The notes beneath the pieces were generated by a model. That model was not told the DNA's origin. It made no database searches and saw nothing but the letters and a program-made list of their open reading frames with translations. Of a stretch of 64,000 nucleotides of DNA, positions 1 through 10,545 are shown one piece after another; position 1 is the stretch's first letter; every line of letters begins with the position of its first letter. Position numbers and translations under genes: made by a program. The stretch is taken from NCBI GenBank assembly GCA_018401745.1, contig JAGYJY010000007.1:62001-126000 (forward strand), read 5' to 3'. The DNA comes from Pirellulales bacterium. Its GTDB lineage: Bacteria; Planctomycetota; Planctomycetia; Pirellulales; UBA1268.

Positions 1-2
1 GG

Positions 3-1280
3 CCGCTGGCAGGGCTGCCGGTCGGCGTGAAAGACGCGCTCTGCACACGCGACATGCCGACCACGTGTGCATCGAAAATGCTCGAGGGCTACCAGCCACC
101 CTACGATGCCGACACCGTTGCCCGGTTGAGGGCTGCCGATGCGGTGATCATCGGCAAGACCAACATGGACGAGTTTGCCATGGGGGCGTCGAACGAAAAC
201 TCGGCCTTCGGGCCCGTTCGCAATCCCTGGGACGCCACGCGGGCGACCGGCGGCTCCAGCGGTGGCTCGGCGGCATGTGTCGCGGCCAGCATGTCGACGG
301 TGTCGATCGGCTCCGACACCGGTGGCTCGATCCGTCAGCCAGCAGGGCTCTGCGGCGTCACTGGCCTCAAGCCCACCTACGGCCGCGTCAGCCGCCGCGG
401 GCTGGTGGCGTTTGCGTCGAGCCTCGACCAGATCGGCCCGATGGCCCACTCTGCGGCCGACTGCGGTCTTGTGCTTGAGACGATTGCCGGCCACGACCCG
501 CTCGACTCCACGTCGCTCGATGAGATGGTGCCGTCGTACACGCAGATGCTCGAGGAGCCGCTGGCCGGCATCCGGATCGGCCGCGTTCCCGCCCACTTTG
601 GCGAAGGCCTCGATCCCGAAGTTGCTGCCGCCGTGGAAGAGGGCTTTCGTGTGCTCGAGGCGGCCGGGGCCACGATCCACGACATCGACCTGCCGCACGC
701 CAAGTATGGCGTGGCCACCTACTACCTCATCGCCCCTTCAGAGGCATCGAGCAACCTCGCCCGCTACGACGGCGTGCACTATGGCCACCGCACCAGTGAG
801 CCCTGCCGCAGCGATGCCTTCGACTCGCCGCTGGTGGAGATGTACTGCCGCAGCCGGGCTGAAGGGTTTGGGCCCGAGGTCAAACGGCGAATCATGCTCG
901 GCACCTACGCCCTCTCGGCCGGCTACTACGACGCCTACTATAAGAGGGCCTTGCAGGTTCGCCGGCTGATTCGTCAGGACTACCTCGATGCGTTTGCCAA
1001 GGTCGACCTGATTGGTGGCCCGGTGTCGGCCACACCGGCGTTTCCGCTGGGTGAGAAGACCGACGACCCGCTGGCGATGTACCTGCTCGACCTTTACACC
1101 GTGACGACCAACCTCGCGGGGGTCTGTGGCATCTCCTTTCCGTGTGGCTTCACTGGATCGGGGCTGCCGATCGGCTATCAGCTGCAGGCCCCGGCCCTCG
1201 CCGAACCGTTGCTGCTGCGAGCCGCCGACCGCTTCCAGCGGCTCACCGAATGGCACCGTCGCCGCCCACCGTCTGCCTGA
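3..1280 (+). CDS. gatA: Glu-tRNA(Gln)/Asp-tRNA(Asn) amidotransferase subunit A (5' partial)
   Basis: GatA is the glutaminase subunit of GatCAB. It releases ammonia from glutamine for transamidation of mischarged Glu-tRNA(Gln) or Asp-tRNA(Asn). The frame is already open at base 3, so the N-terminus lies outside the window. About 425 residues are visible against roughly 485 usual for the family. The amidase-signature triad is visible: the Lys in GVKDA at residue 10 of the fragment, the cis-Ser in GGSSGGSAA, and the nucleophilic Ser in DTGGSIRQPA. The ATG at 27 is internal to the conserved region and is not a plausible start. gatB follows after 22 bases, as expected for an operon. gatC is not seen and may lie upstream. 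Confidence 0.97.
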   Translation, partial: PLAGLPVGVKDALCTRDMPTTCASKMLEGYQPPYDADTVARLRAADAVIIGKTNMDEFAMGASNENSAFGPVRNPWDATRATGGSSGGSAACVAASMSTVSIGSDTGGSIRQPAGLCGVTGLKPTYGRVSRRGLVAFASSLDQIGPMAHSAADCGLVLETIAGHDPLDSTSLDEMVPSYTQMLEEPLAGIRIGRVPAHFGEGLDPEVAAAVEEGFRVLEAAGATIHDIDLPHAKYGVATYYLIAPSEASSNLARYDGVHYGHRTSEPCRSDAFDSPLVEMYCRSRAEGFGPEVKRRIMLGTYALSAGYYDAYYKRALQVRRLIRQDYLDAFAKVDLIGGPVSATPAFPLGEKTDDPLAMYLLDLYTVTTNLAGVCGISFPCGFTGSGLPIGYQLQAPALAEPLLLRAADRFQRLTEWHRRRPPSA

Positions 1281-1302
1281 GCCCTGCACGCTGCCAAAAC
1301 CT

Positions 1303-2802
<1,500 letters not shown>

Positions 2803-2849
2803 ATGCGGAGCTTGCCGCGGCGAGCACTCGACACCCAGCAGGCCGTTCC

Positions 2850-3626
2850 ATGCCCCGCCTGATCACGCTCACGACCGACTTTGGCCCGGGCAGCCTCTAC
2901 GTGGCCCAAATGAAGGCTCGGCTGCTGCATGCGAAGGCTGGCTGCACGCTGATCGACATCGCCCACGACCTGCCCGCCCACAACATTCAGGCCGCCAGCT
3001 GGTTTCTCGGCCAGGCCTGCCTCGCCTTCCCGGCCGACACGCTGCATCTGGTCGTGATCGATCCCGGCGTGGGCACGGCGCGAAAGATGGTCTGGGCCCG
3101 CATCGGCTCCCAGGAGTTTCTCGCGCCCGACAACGGCCTGCTCACACACGCAGCCGCAGTCGCCCCGCTGGCGGAGGCCCGGGTGCTGCCAGAGCCTGCC
3201 GACGCCTCGGCAACCTTCCACGGCCGCGATGTGGTGGCGGCAGCCGCGGTTCGTCTGCTCGATGGCGAACCGGCATCAGCGTTTGGGGAACCGTGGGGGC
3301 CGCTCGTGCAGCTGCCCGAGGCAGCGGCCAGTGCAAGGCCCGACGGCATCCATGGTGCCGTGCGGTTTATCGACCACTTCGGCAACCTGCTGACAAACAT
3401 TCCCGCGGAAGAGTGGCCTGCGGTCGTGGCAGCCGGAGGGCTGCACCTTGGTGACCGCTGGATCGACCGGCCGGTCCGTACCTATGGCGATGCCTCGCCC
3501 GGCTCCGCTGTGGCGCTCGTCGGCTCACAGGGGGTGATTGAAGTTGCCATCGTCGAGGGGTCTGCCTCACGGCTCCTTGGTGGCGAGATCGGCACGCCTG
3601 TGCGGATCCCCCAGGACCGTCGCTGA
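2850..3626 (+). CDS. SAM hydroxide adenosyltransferase (DUF62 / chlorinase-fluorinase superfamily)
   Basis: This 258-residue protein belongs to the DUF62 family. Characterised members use water to cleave S-adenosylmethionine to adenosine and methionine. The N-terminus reads LITLTTDFGPGSLYVAQMK, the family's SAM-binding start. VIDPGVGTARK supplies the conserved Asp and Arg, and TFHGRDVVAAAA supplies the His of the Asp-Arg-His set that separates these enzymes from halogenases. A C-terminal beta-barrel-like half follows, with IDHFGNLLTNI. It lies 47 bases after gatB and 56 before bioA on the same strand, so it may share their transcript. bioA uses SAM as amino donor, so both neighbours consume SAM. 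A functional link is only a suggestion. Confidence 0.85.
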   Translation: MPRLITLTTDFGPGSLYVAQMKARLLHAKAGCTLIDIAHDLPAHNIQAASWFLGQACLAFPADTLHLVVIDPGVGTARKMVWARIGSQEFLAPDNGLLTHAAAVAPLAEARVLPEPADASATFHGRDVVAAAAVRLLDGEPASAFGEPWGPLVQLPEAAASARPDGIHGAVRFIDHFGNLLTNIPAEEWPAVVAAGGLHLGDRWIDRPVRTYGDASPGSAVALVGSQGVIEVAIVEGSASRLLGGEIGTPVRIPQDRR

Positions 3627-3682
3627 GCCGGCCCGCCAGGCCTCGGGTTTTTCTGTTTTCTCCAACGCGCTTCGGCTCCTCA

Positions 3683-5062
3683 ATGCCTGCACCCGCTTCT
3701 GCTCCCGAGACCGCTGTCGACACCGCCACCCTGGCCGCATGGGACCGCACCCATGTCTGGCATGCCTTCACGCAGATGGCGGAATATGAGCCGCTCTTGA
3801 TCGAGCGAGGCGAGGGGGCGGCGCTCTTCGACACCGAGGGCAATCGCTATCTCGACGGCTCCGCGAGCATGTGGTGCAACGTCCACGGCCACCACCATCC
3901 GCGGCTCGACCGGGCCGCCCGCGAGCAGCTCGCCAAGGTCGCCCACACGACCAACCTCGGGCTCTCCAACCCCGTCACCGTGCAGCTGGCCAAGCGGCTG
4001 ACCGAGATCGCCCCCGCCGGTCTGGAAAAGGTGTTTTTCTCCGACGATGGCGCAACCGCAATCGAGGTGGCGCTGAAGATGGCCTTTCAGTTCTGGCGGC
4101 AGACGCTGCCGGCTGAGCCCGGCCGGCAGCGGTTTCTCTCGATTGGCGAGGCCTACCACGGCGACACCCTCGGCACGATCGGCGTCGGGGGCGTGGCCCG
4201 CTTCGGCTCGATCTTCGGCTCGCTCACCTACGACGCGATCCGCGTGCCATCGCCAGCGCTCTGCCGGCAGCCGAAGGGCACGCCCCCAGATAAAGCCTGT
4301 CAGACCGCGCTCGCAGAGGTGGCTGCCGTTTTTCGGCAGCACAAAGGCGAGATCGCCGCCGTGGTGATGGAGCCGATCGTGCAGGCTGCCGGCGGCATCC
4401 TCGTGCACCCGCCCGGCTTTCTCCGCGGCATGCGGGAGCTGACCCACGAGCACGACATTCTCTTGATCCTCGACGAGGTGGCGATGGGCTTCGGCCGCAC
4501 AGGCACGTTGTTTGCTTGCGAGCAGGAAGACGTCGCGCCCGATTTTCTCTGCCTCGCCAAGGGGCTCACCGCCGGCTACCTCCCGATGGCTGCCACGCTC
4601 ACGACCGAGCGGGTCTGGAACGCCTTCCTCGGCACGCATGCCCAGCGGAGAACGTTTTTCCACGGCCACACCTACGGCGGGAATCCCCTGGCGGCGGCCG
4701 TGGCGCTGGAGTCGCTGGCGATCTTTGCAGACGAGCACCTACTCGACAGCATGCAGCCCTCAATCGAGCGGCTCCACGAGCGGGTCGCCGCCCTCGCTGA
4801 TCATCCCCACGTCGGTGACATCCGCACCTGCGGCATGATTGCCGCGATCGAACTCGTCGCCGACCGCACGGGCCCCACACCCTACGACGCGAGCGAGGCC
4901 CGCGGCATGCAGGCGTGCCTCGCCGCCCGCAAGCACGGCGTGCTCCTTCGCCCGCTCGGCGACGTCGTCGTGATCATGCCGCCGCTGTGCGTCAGCCCCG
5001 CCGAGATCGACCAGCTCTGCGACGCCGCCGCTGCGGGGATCTCCGAAGTCTGCGGAGGGTAG
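3683..5062 (+). CDS. bioA: adenosylmethionine-8-amino-7-oxononanoate aminotransferase
   Basis: BioA is a PLP-dependent class III aminotransferase of biotin synthesis. It converts 7-keto-8-aminopelargonate to 7,8-diaminopelargonate with SAM as amino donor. The 459-residue length is usual. The N-terminal HVWHAFTQM and the SASMWCNVHGHHHPRLD segment are BioA-specific substrate-site motifs. LILDEVAMGFGRTG holds the PLP-pyridine Asp, and K293 in CLAKGLTAGY is the Schiff-base lysine. No other bio gene is in the window. The gene ends 18 bases from the convergent stop of the 331-residue ExbD-like gene, with no clear terminator between. Confidence 0.95.
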   Translation: MPAPASAPETAVDTATLAAWDRTHVWHAFTQMAEYEPLLIERGEGAALFDTEGNRYLDGSASMWCNVHGHHHPRLDRAAREQLAKVAHTTNLGLSNPVTVQLAKRLTEIAPAGLEKVFFSDDGATAIEVALKMAFQFWRQTLPAEPGRQRFLSIGEAYHGDTLGTIGVGGVARFGSIFGSLTYDAIRVPSPALCRQPKGTPPDKACQTALAEVAAVFRQHKGEIAAVVMEPIVQAAGGILVHPPGFLRGMRELTHEHDILLILDEVAMGFGRTGTLFACEQEDVAPDFLCLAKGLTAGYLPMAATLTTERVWNAFLGTHAQRRTFFHGHTYGGNPLAAAVALESLAIFADEHLLDSMQPSIERLHERVAALADHPHVGDIRTCGMIAAIELVADRTGPTPYDASEARGMQACLAARKHGVLLRPLGDVVVIMPPLCVSPAEIDQLCDAAAAGISEVCGG

Positions 5063-5080
5063 GGGCAGCGCGGCCCATGC

Positions 5081-6076
5081 TTACTGCGCCACCGACTTGC
5101 TTCCATCAGCGGAGCCGCCGATGGGGGCGCCCTCGGGCAGAGGGCGGCCGGCGGCGGGGATGCGGAGACGGTAGAGCTCGGCGCGGATCTCGCGGAAGGC
5201 TTCAAAGCTGTCCGGATAGCACCAGAGCGTGACGGTCGTCTCGGGAGTGATGCGAGCCATCTTGCGACGAAAGGCGGAGCCCTCAGCCAGGGCCACGCTC
5301 AGCGGCTCTCCCAGGGCCTGCTGCTGCGGCCTCACCACCCACTCGCGACTCCGCACGAGGACCTGCCCGCGGGCCCGGTCGACCTGGGTTTCAATCACAT
5401 AATCGAGCGCAAAGCCCTGGGTTGGGCCGACCGACTCGATGTGGTTGGTCAGCTGCGTCAGCGAGCCGGTGTGCCGCTGAGCCCGGTTGCGGGCCATGCC
5501 GAAGAGTTCCTGCAGCGGGATGGAGGCAATGTTGCCTCCCTGGAGCTGAAAGTGCATCTCATCGCCGTTGACGGTGCGGCCGATCGGCGTGGGATAGGCA
5601 AGGATCTCTTCGGTTTCCGCCTCGGCGTAGGCGAGGGCCTTGGCCTCCTCCTCGGCCTTGGCAATCGCTTCCTCAAGGGCTTCCATCTCAGCCCGATGTC
5701 TGGCTGACTCCGCGGTCTCTTCGTCAACCGCGGCGCGTCGGGCATCCCGCTCAAGTTTGAGAGCTGCCAGCGCCTCGGCCAGCTGCATACGGCCCATTGC
5801 CGCGCCGTTGGCCGCCGCCGCCAGCGTGGCCATCTGCGCTTCGAGCTCAGCCAGTTCGTGCTCAACCGACGTCGCTTCCTGGGCAAGCGACGCCAGCTCC
5901 TCCATGGTCACCACCACCGCCGGCGAGGCCGACGCCTCAGAAGAAAGCGCCAGGCTCTGCACACGAGCCCCGATCAGCATCACCAGGATGATCAGGATGC
6001 CCACGATGTTCGTCACGACATCCAAGAACGAGTCTTGGCTGGCGTCGGCATTCTCACGAACGGTCACGCGTCGCAT
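5081..6076 (-). CDS. ExbD/MotB-like single-pass protein that keeps the transmembrane Asp
   Basis: This 331-residue protein is the third gene of an ExbB/ExbD-like operon. Residues 17-38 form one membrane segment starting FLDVVTNIVGIL. D19 sits where ExbD and MotB have their proton-carrying Asp. A long Glu/Ala-rich coiled coil fills roughly residues 50-150. A C-terminal alpha/beta region, with TVTLWCYPDSFEAFREIRAEL, resembles the compact periplasmic domain of ExbD. No OmpA-type peptidoglycan-binding domain is seen. It lies 59 bases after the 665-residue gene on the same strand. The family resemblance is clear from topology and motif. The cellular role is unknown. Confidence 0.7.
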   Translation of the reverse strand: MRRVTVRENADASQDSFLDVVTNIVGILIILVMLIGARVQSLALSSEASASPAVVVTMEELASLAQEATSVEHELAELEAQMATLAAAANGAAMGRMQLAEALAALKLERDARRAAVDEETAESARHRAEMEALEEAIAKAEEEAKALAYAEAETEEILAYPTPIGRTVNGDEMHFQLQGGNIASIPLQELFGMARNRAQRHTGSLTQLTNHIESVGPTQGFALDYVIETQVDRARGQVLVRSREWVVRPQQQALGEPLSVALAEGSAFRRKMARITPETTVTLWCYPDSFEAFREIRAELYRLRIPAAGRPLPEGAPIGGSADGSKSVAQ

Positions 6077-6135
6077 CGTGATAACTCCAAGAGTGAACCG
6101 AGAGACGAACGAGGAACGGCTTCGGGCACACCGCG

Positions 6136-8133
6136 TCAGCGAACAAGCCCAGCCTCTGCAGCCGGGTTTTCAGAGGGAGCCTCCGCCATGATCCGCTCGT
6201 CGCGGCGAGCGGTCACAAGCCCACTGCCAGCAAGCAATGCCTCCAGGTCTGCCCGGCGGCCGGCTCCCTGCGGCGTGGCGGAGAGCACGAGCCTGGGGTT
6301 CCAAAACATGCGATCGCCGGCGATTCCCCAGCTGGCGACATGCTCGCGGACCGCGAAGAGCAGCGGATCGACGGCATCGGCGGTGCGAGCTCCCAGAGGC
6401 ACACGCTTCACAACCACTCGTCGCCGACTGCCGTCGAGAATCCGCAGCTCGTTGGCATCGCATTCGATCTGCACAGGTCGCGACAGCGGCACGGGCCGGT
6501 CGCGGGTTGCCATGCTCGCCCAGTTGGCTCCTCGCGACGAGGCCAGCGACGACACCCCACTGTCGCCTCCTGTCTGGAGGCTCGCATTCATGCCACTCGC
6601 GCCGGTCTCCCCCATCGACATGGTGCCGCCGCCACCTGAGCCTCCGGCAGCGGCATCAGCGGCATCTCCACCCGAACCGCCGCCACTGCCGGAAGACGCC
6701 GCCAGCGACGATGTGCCGGCCCCGCTGGCGGTGCCATCACCAGCACCATCACCGCTGCTCCCTTCGGCTTCGCTCGCACCGCCGCTTCCCGTGGCTCCGG
6801 CCGACCCACCAGGCTCACGGCCACCTCCGCCGCCAGGCTCTCCGCCTTCGCCTGCGGGGCCTGCTGTCGCGGCGAACGCCGAAGAGCTCTCATAGCGTCC
6901 TCCATTGGCGGCGGGGCTTCCGCCTGGCCCGTAGCCCGCGCCCGTGGTGCCCGTCCCAGCGCCGAGAACCGCGTCACCACCAGATCCTTGACCGGTCTGC
7001 TGACCGCCAGCCCCGGCCACCGGCCCGCCACCGGCAAGGCCTGTGCTGGCACCTGAGCCATCGCCGTTTGCGGAGCCGAAAAGACTCTGTCCGCGGCCGT
7101 TGCCCTCGCCCTCACCGCCGGGCTCCCGCCACTCCCACCGCGACTGGTCGCCGAGCACGCTTGGCCCACCTTCGACCTCGACGCCACCGCGGGTCGTGGC
7201 GGCACGATACTGCACGCGTGGGGCCTGCCTGGCCACCCGCGCCGACTGCACCTGCTCCAGCCAGGCCAGCCGCGTGCGGGCCTCCTCAATCGCCCGCCGC
7301 TCCACGTCGGCCAGCTGCAGGTCGGGAGCGGGAAAGTCGAGCTGCCAGTGCTCCTCCACAAGCTGATAGCCAAAGTCGCTTCCCCAGGAGGCGATCGCCT
7401 CGCGAGCAGCGTAGTAGGCCATCACACCGGATGGTCGCACCAGAAGCAGCGGGTAGGGCTGCTCGTCGGGAGCTGCCGAGGTGCGGCCCCGCTCGGCCAG
7501 ATGTTCACGTGCCGCCCGCAGGGCACTGGCCAACGGGTTGCCCGGGCCCGGCGGCCCGTCAAAGTCTGAAGGACTCAGGCGAATCCCCTCCGGCTGCAGG
7601 AAGACACCGTCGAGCGAACATTCGATGTAGAGCGGCCGCCGATGGGTGCCGCTCTCGCCCTCATAGGGCACGATCGCATAGGCCGGGGGCCGGTCGGCGG
7701 CGGCATCCTGAGCTGCTTCGAGTGCCTCGGTGGCCTCAGCAAGCTTCCGCTCCAGCGCCGCCCGCTCCTCCGCATCTGCCGGTGCGCCGCCCTTCTCGGC
7801 GGAGAGTGCTGCAAGCTCCCGCTCCAGAGCAGCCAGCTCATCGCTGAGCTGTCGCGACGTATCCTCGATGCCAGCCAGCCCCATGCGAGCCTGGCTGAGA
7901 TCATCCAGCGTCTGCTGCCGCATGGCCCTCAGCTGCTCGATTCGCCACTGCAGGCTCGCTCGCTCGATCGCAAGTTCCTCGAGCACCGCGGCCTCGTCGG
8001 CAGTTTGCGTGTCCTTCACGGAGCGGCTGAAGATCACCAGCAGCACCAGCAGGGCACCCATTGTGCACAGGAGCACCGCGAGGAACGGAAACAGCGAGAT
8101 GCCAGGCCCTTCGCTGGCGCGTGTGCGGCTCAT
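6136..8133 (-). CDS. ExbD-like single-pass protein with Ala in place of the Asp, coiled coil, Gly-rich linker and duplicated domain
   Basis: This 665-residue protein starts GISLFPFLAVLLCTMG, closely matching the ExbD membrane segment, but residue 19 is Ala where the partner subunit has Asp. No acidic residue is present in the membrane segment. A coiled coil spans roughly residues 45-150. Then comes an ExbD-like alpha/beta domain with RPLYIECSLDG and LLLVRPSGVMAYY...AREAIASWG. A Gly/Ser-rich low-complexity stretch of about 200 residues separates it from a second, similar domain with RPVQIECDANEL and AVREHVASWG. The internal duplication is visible by eye. Its ATG overlaps the stop of the ExbB-like gene (ATGA), which indicates translational coupling. 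Confidence 0.7.
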   Translation of the reverse strand: MSRTRASEGPGISLFPFLAVLLCTMGALLVLLVIFSRSVKDTQTADEAAVLEELAIERASLQWRIEQLRAMRQQTLDDLSQARMGLAGIEDTSRQLSDELAALERELAALSAEKGGAPADAEERAALERKLAEATEALEAAQDAAADRPPAYAIVPYEGESGTHRRPLYIECSLDGVFLQPEGIRLSPSDFDGPPGPGNPLASALRAAREHLAERGRTSAAPDEQPYPLLLVRPSGVMAYYAAREAIASWGSDFGYQLVEEHWQLDFPAPDLQLADVERRAIEEARTRLAWLEQVQSARVARQAPRVQYRAATTRGGVEVEGGPSVLGDQSRWEWREPGGEGEGNGRGQSLFGSANGDGSGASTGLAGGGPVAGAGGQQTGQGSGGDAVLGAGTGTTGAGYGPGGSPAANGGRYESSSAFAATAGPAGEGGEPGGGGGREPGGSAGATGSGGASEAEGSSGDGAGDGTASGAGTSSLAASSGSGGGSGGDAADAAAGGSGGGGTMSMGETGASGMNASLQTGGDSGVSSLASSRGANWASMATRDRPVPLSRPVQIECDANELRILDGSRRRVVVKRVPLGARTADAVDPLLFAVREHVASWGIAGDRMFWNPRLVLSATPQGAGRRADLEALLAGSGLVTARRDERIMAEAPSENPAAEAGLVR

Positions 8134-9443
8134 GCGGCCTTTCCAGCTGGTGCACCATCACGATGGATCAAGCGTCCCGGATCGCTCACAGCCCCGGTTC
8201 GCGAGGCGAGCAGCTGCACGGCAGCACCGAGGGCGTTGAGCGTCTCTTCAAAGCGAGCGCTGGCAGCCGCCGTTTCCAGATTGCGAGCCAGCGTGCGTTC
8301 CAAAGCGGCCAGATCGCGGGTGGCCTCGACGACGCGGCCCAGGATCTCTCCCTGCTCGACAAGGATCCGCTGCTGCTCGTCCATCCGCACCACGAGGTCG
8401 CTGATCTGCTGCATGGCCGTGGCCATCGACTCACCAGCCGAGGCCCAGCGGTCTTCGCGGTCTGCCAGCAGCCGGGTGTTGGCCTCCTGCAGCCGATCGC
8501 CCCAGCCGGCGAGCACGCCATCCACCGCCGACGCGATCGAGTCAGCCATGCGACTGCCCGCGATGTCCGCAGCCGAAGCCAGCTGCTCCTTCGTGTTCGA
8601 CTGCATGTTTCGCCAGGCCCGCTCCTGCGACTCCAGCAGCCGAGCCGACGAGCGGCCGACGGCATCACTCAGCCGGGCCATCGCAAACGCCGTCCCGTTG
8701 TCGCTGTCGATCGTCTGAAAGCGGCCGGCCAGCGCCGTCCAGGTGGCATCATCAACCTGCTGCAAGAGCGACTGCTCCTGCCGATCGACGAGAAAGTGGC
8801 TAAACATCAGCACCATCGACAGCCCAAGCGCGGTGGCCGTCGTGTCGAACGCCGTGCCGAGGCCAGCCACCACGTCGGTGATGTTTTCCATCTGCGACGG
8901 GGAGAGGTTGGCGATCGCCACGGTGATGCCGATCACCGTGCCGAGAAAGCCCATGATCGGAATCGCCCAGATCACAAACCGGACGAGGCCGTAGCTCTGC
9001 GACGCACGCGCTCCCTCAACATCGGCGAGATACTTGAGGTGGTCTTCAAGTTCGTTGGCCGAGCCGGTCCGTCGCACAAAATCCAGTGCCCTGCGGAGGC
9101 GAGCCGAGAGTCGCTCGCCGGCATCATGCTCGTCGAGCTGTTCGATCAGAGCGTCTGCATCTTCCGGTGTCTGGCCACCGGCAGGAATCGGCCCCAGCGG
9201 TTCAGTGTCCACCCGCCGCCGCTGGGCAAACACACCCTGCAGCCGCAGGAACAGTGCCGCAATGCCAACGAAGAACATCCCGACTTCGACATACTCCACC
9301 CAGTGGCCCGCGAGATAGCGAACCACCAGCGGGTCGTCGATCATCCCGCCGTGGATGAGCGAGTAGAAGCAGAAGGCCGCCGCGGCCCCCCAGAGAATGG
9401 GCGATCGGATCACGATCGCAGCCAGGCTATTAATCGCTGACAC
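8130..9443 (-). CDS. MotA/TolQ/ExbB-family proton channel protein with long C-terminal coiled coil
   Basis: This is the ExbB-like member and first gene of the motor operon. I chose the GTG at 9443 because GAGG lies eight bases upstream and the product starts just before the first membrane segment. An ATG at 9524 has no ribosome binding site. Four hydrophobic segments are visible. The last two carry the family signatures GFLGTVIGITVAI and AFDTTATALGLSM, whose Thr residues line the pore in ExbB and MotA. The C-terminal 200 residues are a predicted cytoplasmic coiled coil, unusual for plain ExbB but reminiscent of ZorA. It is followed without a gap by two ExbD-like genes. Confidence 0.82.
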   Translation of the reverse strand: MSAINSLAAIVIRSPILWGAAAAFCFYSLIHGGMIDDPLVVRYLAGHWVEYVEVGMFFVGIAALFLRLQGVFAQRRRVDTEPLGPIPAGGQTPEDADALIEQLDEHDAGERLSARLRRALDFVRRTGSANELEDHLKYLADVEGARASQSYGLVRFVIWAIPIMGFLGTVIGITVAIANLSPSQMENITDVVAGLGTAFDTTATALGLSMVLMFSHFLVDRQEQSLLQQVDDATWTALAGRFQTIDSDNGTAFAMARLSDAVGRSSARLLESQERAWRNMQSNTKEQLASAADIAGSRMADSIASAVDGVLAGWGDRLQEANTRLLADREDRWASAGESMATAMQQISDLVVRMDEQQRILVEQGEILGRVVEATRDLAALERTLARNLETAAASARFEETLNALGAAVQLLASRTGAVSDPGRLIHRDGAPAGKAA

Positions 9444-9662
9444 TGTCCTCACCTCGCGAGCAGCCGTGGAACTCCCAGCCGACAACCTTCGCCCGGCTGG
9501 GACGACTCCTTTCTTCCCTACCATCGTCAGAGTTTCGCCGGCCGATTGAATCGAATCGGACGATCTGGTGAAACAGCGGCTTTGCTGCAGAAATCCCGCC
9601 AAACCAGGAAGGCAGGGCAAAAGGGGAGGCCGCCACAGCCTGCAAAGCCCCCGCGGCCAGCC

Positions 9663-10407
9663 TTACCAGGGGTCGGTCGCGGCATAATCGGTCGGGTCGG
9701 CGACGCCCGCCTGGCGAAATCCACGCTGCCGTTCACGGCACTTGTTGCACGCCCCACAGTGCAGCCAGCCCGCCTGCTGCCCAATCGGCAGCAGACACGA
9801 CATCGAGGCCTTGAGCACGTCGACTGCGGCCGCCCGCACGAGCTGCGACTTGGTCAACTCTCGGAAGGGGGCAACCAGCCGCACCTTGCACCCCGTGGCG
9901 GTCGCCACAACATCGGCGAAACCGGAAAAAAACCCCTGCGATGCATCGGGAAATGGATTGCCCGCAAGCGTGGCGATGGCCAGGCAGCCAACGCCCTCAC
10001 GGCCGCACCAGAGCAGCGGCTTGAGGGCCAGCACCGCATTGCGGCCGAGCAGCTCCACCGCACTGTCGGGCGAGTCGGCGTCGGGAACTCCTTGGCCGCT
10101 CACACTCCAGTGATCGCCGTAGAGATCCGTCAGCGGCATCACGAGGTCGACAATGGGCCTCACCCGCTGTGGCGAGAGCACGCCCCGCAGCCGCTCAACC
10201 GCCTCTCGTTCAGCCGGCTCCCAGGCGAGCCCGCACGACACGTACATCGGCGTCACAGGCCCGTCGGCAGCGAGCGCAGGCAAGCAGCACGGCGCTATCG
10301 AGGCCTCCGCTCACCAGGGCAGCCACTGGTTCGCCAGCCGCAACCCCAGCCGCCCTGCGGGCATCGACCTCCACGTCATCATCTCCTTCGCCTGCTCGCA
10401 GCGTCAT
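9663..10407 (-). CDS. queC: 7-cyano-7-deazaguanine synthase (frameshifted)
   Basis: QueC converts 7-carboxy-7-deazaguanine to preQ0 with ATP and ammonia, in queuosine/7-deazaguanine synthesis. The ATP pyrophosphatase loop VSGGLDSAVLLA is encoded in one frame, from an ATG at 10407. The rest of the enzyme, from about base 10283, is in another frame and starts LAADGPVTPMYVSCGLAWE. The C-terminal zinc site HCGACNKCRER is intact. Removing one base near 10275-10283 joins both parts into a normal-length protein of about 247 residues, so a sequencing insertion is more likely than a decayed gene. The gene is read toward the ExbB-like gene, 219 bases away. No other queuosine gene is in view. Confidence 0.85.
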
Positions 10408-10545
10408 CGCCTCGCTCGCGGGCCCCTTCGAGAGATCGTGCGAGCCCCCGAATCGGGCTTGTTTTGCGGAGGAGAGCGTCCGTACCGTCTGGGCGACCTC
10501 ACGCGTTCCACCACAGGTTGATTCCTGACTGCCGGGGATTCTCGC

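Noticed and set aside
5081..9443. Zorya-type anti-phage system
   Set aside because: The ExbB-like protein recalls ZorA, but the ExbD-like partners lack a ZorB OmpA domain, and no ZorC, ZorD or ZorE helicase or nuclease gene is next to them.
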